64,000 nt of DNA, from assembly GCA_041664345.1 (NCBI GenBank), contig JBAYKX010000029.1, forward strand, positions 4,254-68,253, in the 5' to 3' direction. Below the pieces are notes generated by a model. That model ran no database searches, was not told the origin of the DNA, and saw nothing but the letters and a program-made list of their open reading frames with translations. Shown here piece after piece: positions 60,652 through 64,000 of this stretch (position 1 is its first letter; each line of letters opens with the position of its first letter). Source of the DNA: GWE2-40-63 sp041664345 (GTDB lineage: Bacteria; Bacteroidota; Bacteroidia; Bacteroidales; SZUA-534). The position numbers and the translations under genes are program-made.

Positions 60652-63576
60652 ATGGCATTAAGCTGGAACGAAATAAAAGACCGGGCATTGAATTTTGCAA
60701 AAGAGTGGGCCGGCACTTCAAACGAAGAAGCCAATGCCAAACCCTTTTTAGTGGAATTTTTTAACGTTTTTGGTATCAGCAGCAAAAGAGTGGGCACCTT
60801 TGAGCATCGGGTTAAAAAACTCGACGATAAAGAGGGCTACATTGACTTGCTTTGGAAAGGCACCATACTTATTGAAATGAAAAGCCGGGGCAAAAACCTC
60901 GAAAAAGCCTGCCATCAGGCTATTGATTATACCCACGGATTAAAACAGCACGAGCTGCCGAAATACATTCTGGTTTCCGACTTCGAGAACTTCCGGCTTT
61001 ACGACTTGGAAGACGACAAACACCTAGAATTTAAACTGAACAATCTGGTAAATAATGTACAGCATTTTGGGTACATGCTGGGCTATCAAAAAAAGGTTTA
61101 CAAAGAACAGGACCCGGCCAATATTAAAGCGGCTGAGTTAATGGGCAAGCTCCACGACCGGTTGGAAGAAATTGGATACACCGGTCATCCGTTGGAAGTT
61201 TATTTGGTGCGTATTTTATTTCTTTTGTTTGCCGAAGACACCACCATTTTCAACAAACAACAATTTCAGGACTATATTGAACAACGCACCAACGAAGATG
61301 GCAGCGACCTAGCCGCCAAACTGCAGGAGCTTTTTCAGGTGTTGAATACCCCAAAAGCAAACCGTTTCAAGAATCAGGACGAACAACTGTCCGACTTTCC
61401 GTATGTAAACGGAAAACTGTTTGAAGAAATATTGCCCACGGCCAGTTTCGACCGTAAAATGCGCGAAGCCCTGCTCAATTGCTGTTACATTGACTGGAGC
61501 AAGATTTCGCCGGCTATTTTCGGTTCCATGTTTCAAAGCGTGATGAACCCCACCGAACGCCGAAATTTAGGGGCACATTATACCAGCGAAACCAATATTT
61601 TAAAGCTCATAAAACCGCTTTTCCTCGATGAACTTTGGAATGAGTTCGAGAGTATTAAAAGCAACACATCCACCGGCTCAGCGCAAGAAAAGAATAAATT
61701 AACCGGATTCCATAAAAAACTAAGTACCCTTAAATTCCTTGATCCGGCTTGCGGTTGCGGAAATTTTTTGGTTATTACTTACCGCGAATTACGGTTGCTG
61801 GAGTTGGAAATCCTGCGGGCATTAAATACTTCCGGACAACGGGTAATGGATGTGAGCAGTATTATTTGGCTCGATGTGGATATGATGTACGGAATTGAAT
61901 ACCAAGAATTTCCGGCGCGTATTGCCGAGGTAGCCATGTGGCTGATTGACCACCAAATGAATATGCTTATAAGCAATGAATTTGGACAGTACTTTGCCCG
62001 TTTGCCCCTTAAAAAAGCGGCTAAAATTATTAACGGCAATGCCTTGCAGATGGATTGGAAAACCCTGATAATAAATCAAAACATTGAACTTACGGCCAAT
62101 AATACCACCGTAACACTAAACGAAGCAGAGGCTTTATATACTACCGTTAATATCCGGACAAATAACCTTACCATCATTGATGAAAGGCCCACAACAGAAG
62201 AAAAAATAGAAACCAAGAATGCATTTGATTATATTCTAGGCAATCCGCCTTTTGTGGGTAAATCGAACCAGGATGCTGCACAAAAAGGGGATATGGATAG
62301 AGTATTTGCAGGTTATAAAGGAACCGGTGTATTGGATTATGTAACGGCATGGTATCTGAAAGCGGCGCAATTGATACAAAACACCACCACAAAAGTTGCT
62401 TTTGTTTCAACCAATTCAATTTCGCAGGGCGAACAGGTTGGAATTCTTTGGAACATCCTTTTCCATCAATATAAAATAAAGATACATTTTGCTCATCAAA
62501 CATTTAGCTGGAGTAATGAAGCCAAGGGAAATGCAGCGGTTCATGTTATTATTATTGGTTTTGCCAATTTCGACACAAACAACAAAAGTATTTTTGAATA
62601 TGAGAATATCAAAGGCGAACCCCATGAAATAAAAGTAAAAAACATAAACCCTTATTTAATAGAAAGCAAGGATGAAATTCTGTTTAAAAGAACAAATCCA
62701 ATATGTAAATCGCCTTTCATGAATTACGGAAGTATGCCAAATGAAGGGGGCTTTTTACTCTTAAATGAAAATGAAAAGAATGATTTAATAGCATTAGAAC
62801 CGTCAGCAAATAAATTTATTCGCAAGTTTGTAATGGGTGAAGAATTGATTAATTCAATTTCAAGATATTGTTTGTGGTTAGTGGATATTAAACCTGAAGA
62901 ACTAAAAGGATTAAAGGAAGTAACAAAAAGAGTTAAATCGGTTTTTGATATTAGGCATTCAAGCAATAGAGAGGCTACAAAAAAACTAGCCCTTTATCCT
63001 ACTCGATTTGGTGAGATACGACAGCCACATAGTGACTATATTGCTTTACCAAGAGTATCTTCGGGGAATAGAAGATTTATTCCGATTACCATTTTAGATA
63101 AAGATATAATAGCAGGAGATAAAGTTTATACCGTTTCAAGCGACAGTAAATATGATTTTGGAATACTAATTTCAACCATGCATATGTGTTGGATGAGAGT
63201 TACCTGTGGAAGATTAAAAAGCGATTATAGTTATTCAAATCAATTGACATATAATAATTTTCCATGGCCCGAAAACCCAACAGATAAGCAAAAAGAAGCC
63301 ATCGAAAAAGCGGCACAAAAAGTATTGGATGTAAGATTGCAGTTTCCAAAAAGTTCACTTGCCGATTTATATGACACCTTAAAAATGCCCCCCGAATTAG
63401 TAAAAGCCCATATTGAACTGGATAAAGCAGTAGATTTAGTCTACCGCCAACAACCGTTTACCAGTGAAGCCAATCGAATGGTTTTTCTGTTTGAATTGTA
63501 CGAAAAATATACAGCAGGGCTTTTTGCAAAAGAGAAACCGAAAAAGACAGGAAAAAATAAAGACAATAATGAATAA
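60652..63576 (+). CDS. Type IIG restriction-modification enzyme (MmeI-like)
   Basis: One 974-residue chain that both cuts and methylates DNA. The N-terminal PD-(D/E)xK nuclease has Asp 65 and Glu 75-x-Lys 77 in GYIDLLWKGTILIEMKSRG. A helical connector follows (FLLFAEDTTIF; RRNLGAHYTSETNILKLI). The adenine-methyltransferase domain has motif I DPACGCGNF (from 364) and motif IV NPPF (531-534). The C-terminal target-recognition region (about 660-870) is followed by a helical end. Because cutting and methylation specificity reside in one chain, no separate methylase is needed. The TRD-coding part (about 62.6-63.25 kb) is visibly more AT-rich than the rest, suggesting exchange of specificity. A truncated copy of its 5' end lies beyond HigBA. 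Confidence 0.9.
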   Translation: MALSWNEIKDRALNFAKEWAGTSNEEANAKPFLVEFFNVFGISSKRVGTFEHRVKKLDDKEGYIDLLWKGTILIEMKSRGKNLEKACHQAIDYTHGLKQHELPKYILVSDFENFRLYDLEDDKHLEFKLNNLVNNVQHFGYMLGYQKKVYKEQDPANIKAAELMGKLHDRLEEIGYTGHPLEVYLVRILFLLFAEDTTIFNKQQFQDYIEQRTNEDGSDLAAKLQELFQVLNTPKANRFKNQDEQLSDFPYVNGKLFEEILPTASFDRKMREALLNCCYIDWSKISPAIFGSMFQSVMNPTERRNLGAHYTSETNILKLIKPLFLDELWNEFESIKSNTSTGSAQEKNKLTGFHKKLSTLKFLDPACGCGNFLVITYRELRLLELEILRALNTSGQRVMDVSSIIWLDVDMMYGIEYQEFPARIAEVAMWLIDHQMNMLISNEFGQYFARLPLKKAAKIINGNALQMDWKTLIINQNIELTANNTTVTLNEAEALYTTVNIRTNNLTIIDERPTTEEKIETKNAFDYILGNPPFVGKSNQDAAQKGDMDRVFAGYKGTGVLDYVTAWYLKAAQLIQNTTTKVAFVSTNSISQGEQVGILWNILFHQYKIKIHFAHQTFSWSNEAKGNAAVHVIIIGFANFDTNNKSIFEYENIKGEPHEIKVKNINPYLIESKDEILFKRTNPICKSPFMNYGSMPNEGGFLLLNENEKNDLIALEPSANKFIRKFVMGEELINSISRYCLWLVDIKPEELKGLKEVTKRVKSVFDIRHSSNREATKKLALYPTRFGEIRQPHSDYIALPRVSSGNRRFIPITILDKDIIAGDKVYTVSSDSKYDFGILISTMHMCWMRVTCGRLKSDYSYSNQLTYNNFPWPENPTDKQKEAIEKAAQKVLDVRLQFPKSSLADLYDTLKMPPELVKAHIELDKAVDLVYRQQPFTSEANRMVFLFELYEKYTAGLFAKEKPKKTGKNKDNNE

Positions 63577-63587
63577 AAAATACAACT

Positions 63588-63692
63588 ATGAATGATAAAG
63601 AAGCATTGGAAAAAGCCAATCAGGCCATTGAAAGCATGGATGTAAAACAGGTGGTAACACCCAACCTGTCGGTGGCTATCGGCACTCCTTAA
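63588..63692 (+). pseudogene. Gene start cut off by a palindromic repeat
   Basis: 34 codons (MNDKEALEKANQAIESMDVK...) start 11 bases after the type IIG stop and end in a TAA that is part of the first CTCCTTAAAAAGGAG palindrome. The sequence looks protein-coding up to that point, so a co-transcribed downstream gene was probably interrupted. The family is not recognised. Confidence 0.4.
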
Positions 63693-64000
63693 AAAGGAGG
63701 ATTATTATTAGTGAATCCTCCCCAATCCTCCTTAAAAAGGAGAGAGTAGGTCAGCACAATTATTAAAAAGCAGAATGAACCAGCTAACTATGGAAAACAA
63801 ATGATGAAAACCCCTCTGCACAGTCCCTCCCTTTAAAAAAGGGAGGTTAGGAGGGATTAGCTAACTTAACTCCTCTTCCGATAGCTATCGGCAAGGAGGG
63901 ATTAGTTAATGGACAATGCGATTGGGACACTTTAAAAAGGAGGATAGATTGGAAGGTTTTTAGTGAATCCTCCCCAACCCTCCTTAAAAAGGAGGGAGTA
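63685..64000. repeat. Cluster of palindromic CTCCTTAAAAAGGAG repeats
   Basis: At least four palindromes of the CCTCCTT-AA-AAGGAGG kind (63685-63699, 63727-63742, a CCTCCCTTT/AAAGGGAGG form at 63826-63846, and one near 63980) plus a half copy near 63930. Phrases such as AGTGAATCCTCCCCAA occur twice, at about 63710 and 63963. It continues past the window edge and contains no gene. Confidence 0.8.

Overview
The window is chromosomal DNA of a Bacteroidota bacterium, most likely an anaerobic or facultative fermenter of the Bacteroidales/Marinilabiliales type. The support is AT-rich DNA with no conventional Shine-Dalgarno sites, Bacteroidetes-style promoters (TTG then TAnnTTTG), a short RpoD-like primary sigma factor, a Rho with a long N-terminal extension, a secreted giant protease with a type IX secretion sorting domain, many signal-peptidase-II lipoproteins, and energy genes that fit fermentation (pyruvate:ferredoxin oxidoreductase, flavodoxin, ADP-forming acetate-CoA ligase, NADP-type glutamate dehydrogenase). 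The species cannot be named from the sequence alone.

Region 1 (1-38.5 kb) is mostly core genome: an acetate-CoA ligase cut by the window edge, small membrane proteins, flavodoxin, rpoD, a 2,822-residue S8 protease, rpe, a TetR-controlled ABC exporter with two visible operators, a junction between two gene remnants (AraC regulator and DEAD-box helicase), hldD, a PTPS-folE pterin operon, a pullulanase lipoprotein, a GT51 transglycosylase, a DUF255 (YyaL-type) gene with an in-frame TAA, gdhA, a receiver/PPDK-like protein, rho, an AAA ATPase and nifJ. Several strong intrinsic terminators separate these units.

Region 2 (38.5-50 kb) is accessory. It holds an aldo/keto reductase, an antitoxin beside a decayed PIN toxin, a GNAT enzyme, a LytS/LytR-type pair, and small exported or lipid-anchored proteins, all on the + strand. 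They are separated by long intergenic spacers with palindromes and with diverged repeats that recur at matching places upstream of different genes. No integrase or transposase is present.

Region 3 (49.5-64 kb) looks like a defence island. Its centre is a tight three-gene operon: a C5-cytosine methyltransferase with an unusual TCQ active site, a 997-residue protein joining an N-terminal MORC/Hsp90-like GHKL ATPase to a C-terminal histidine kinase, and a receiver-domain protein. It is followed by a GNAT/SLATT (two-TM) pair, an orphan exported pair, a HigBA toxin-antitoxin module, and an MmeI-like type IIG restriction-modification enzyme. HigBA sits between the intact start of the IIG gene and a second, truncated copy of that start. 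The window ends in a cluster of palindromic CCTCCTT/AAGGAGG repeats.

The best candidate for a little-described system is the methyltransferase / GHKL-histidine kinase / receiver operon, possibly with the GNAT and SLATT genes as accessory or effector parts. Its domain content suggests DNA-modification-linked sensing relayed by phosphotransfer, but that function is inferred.
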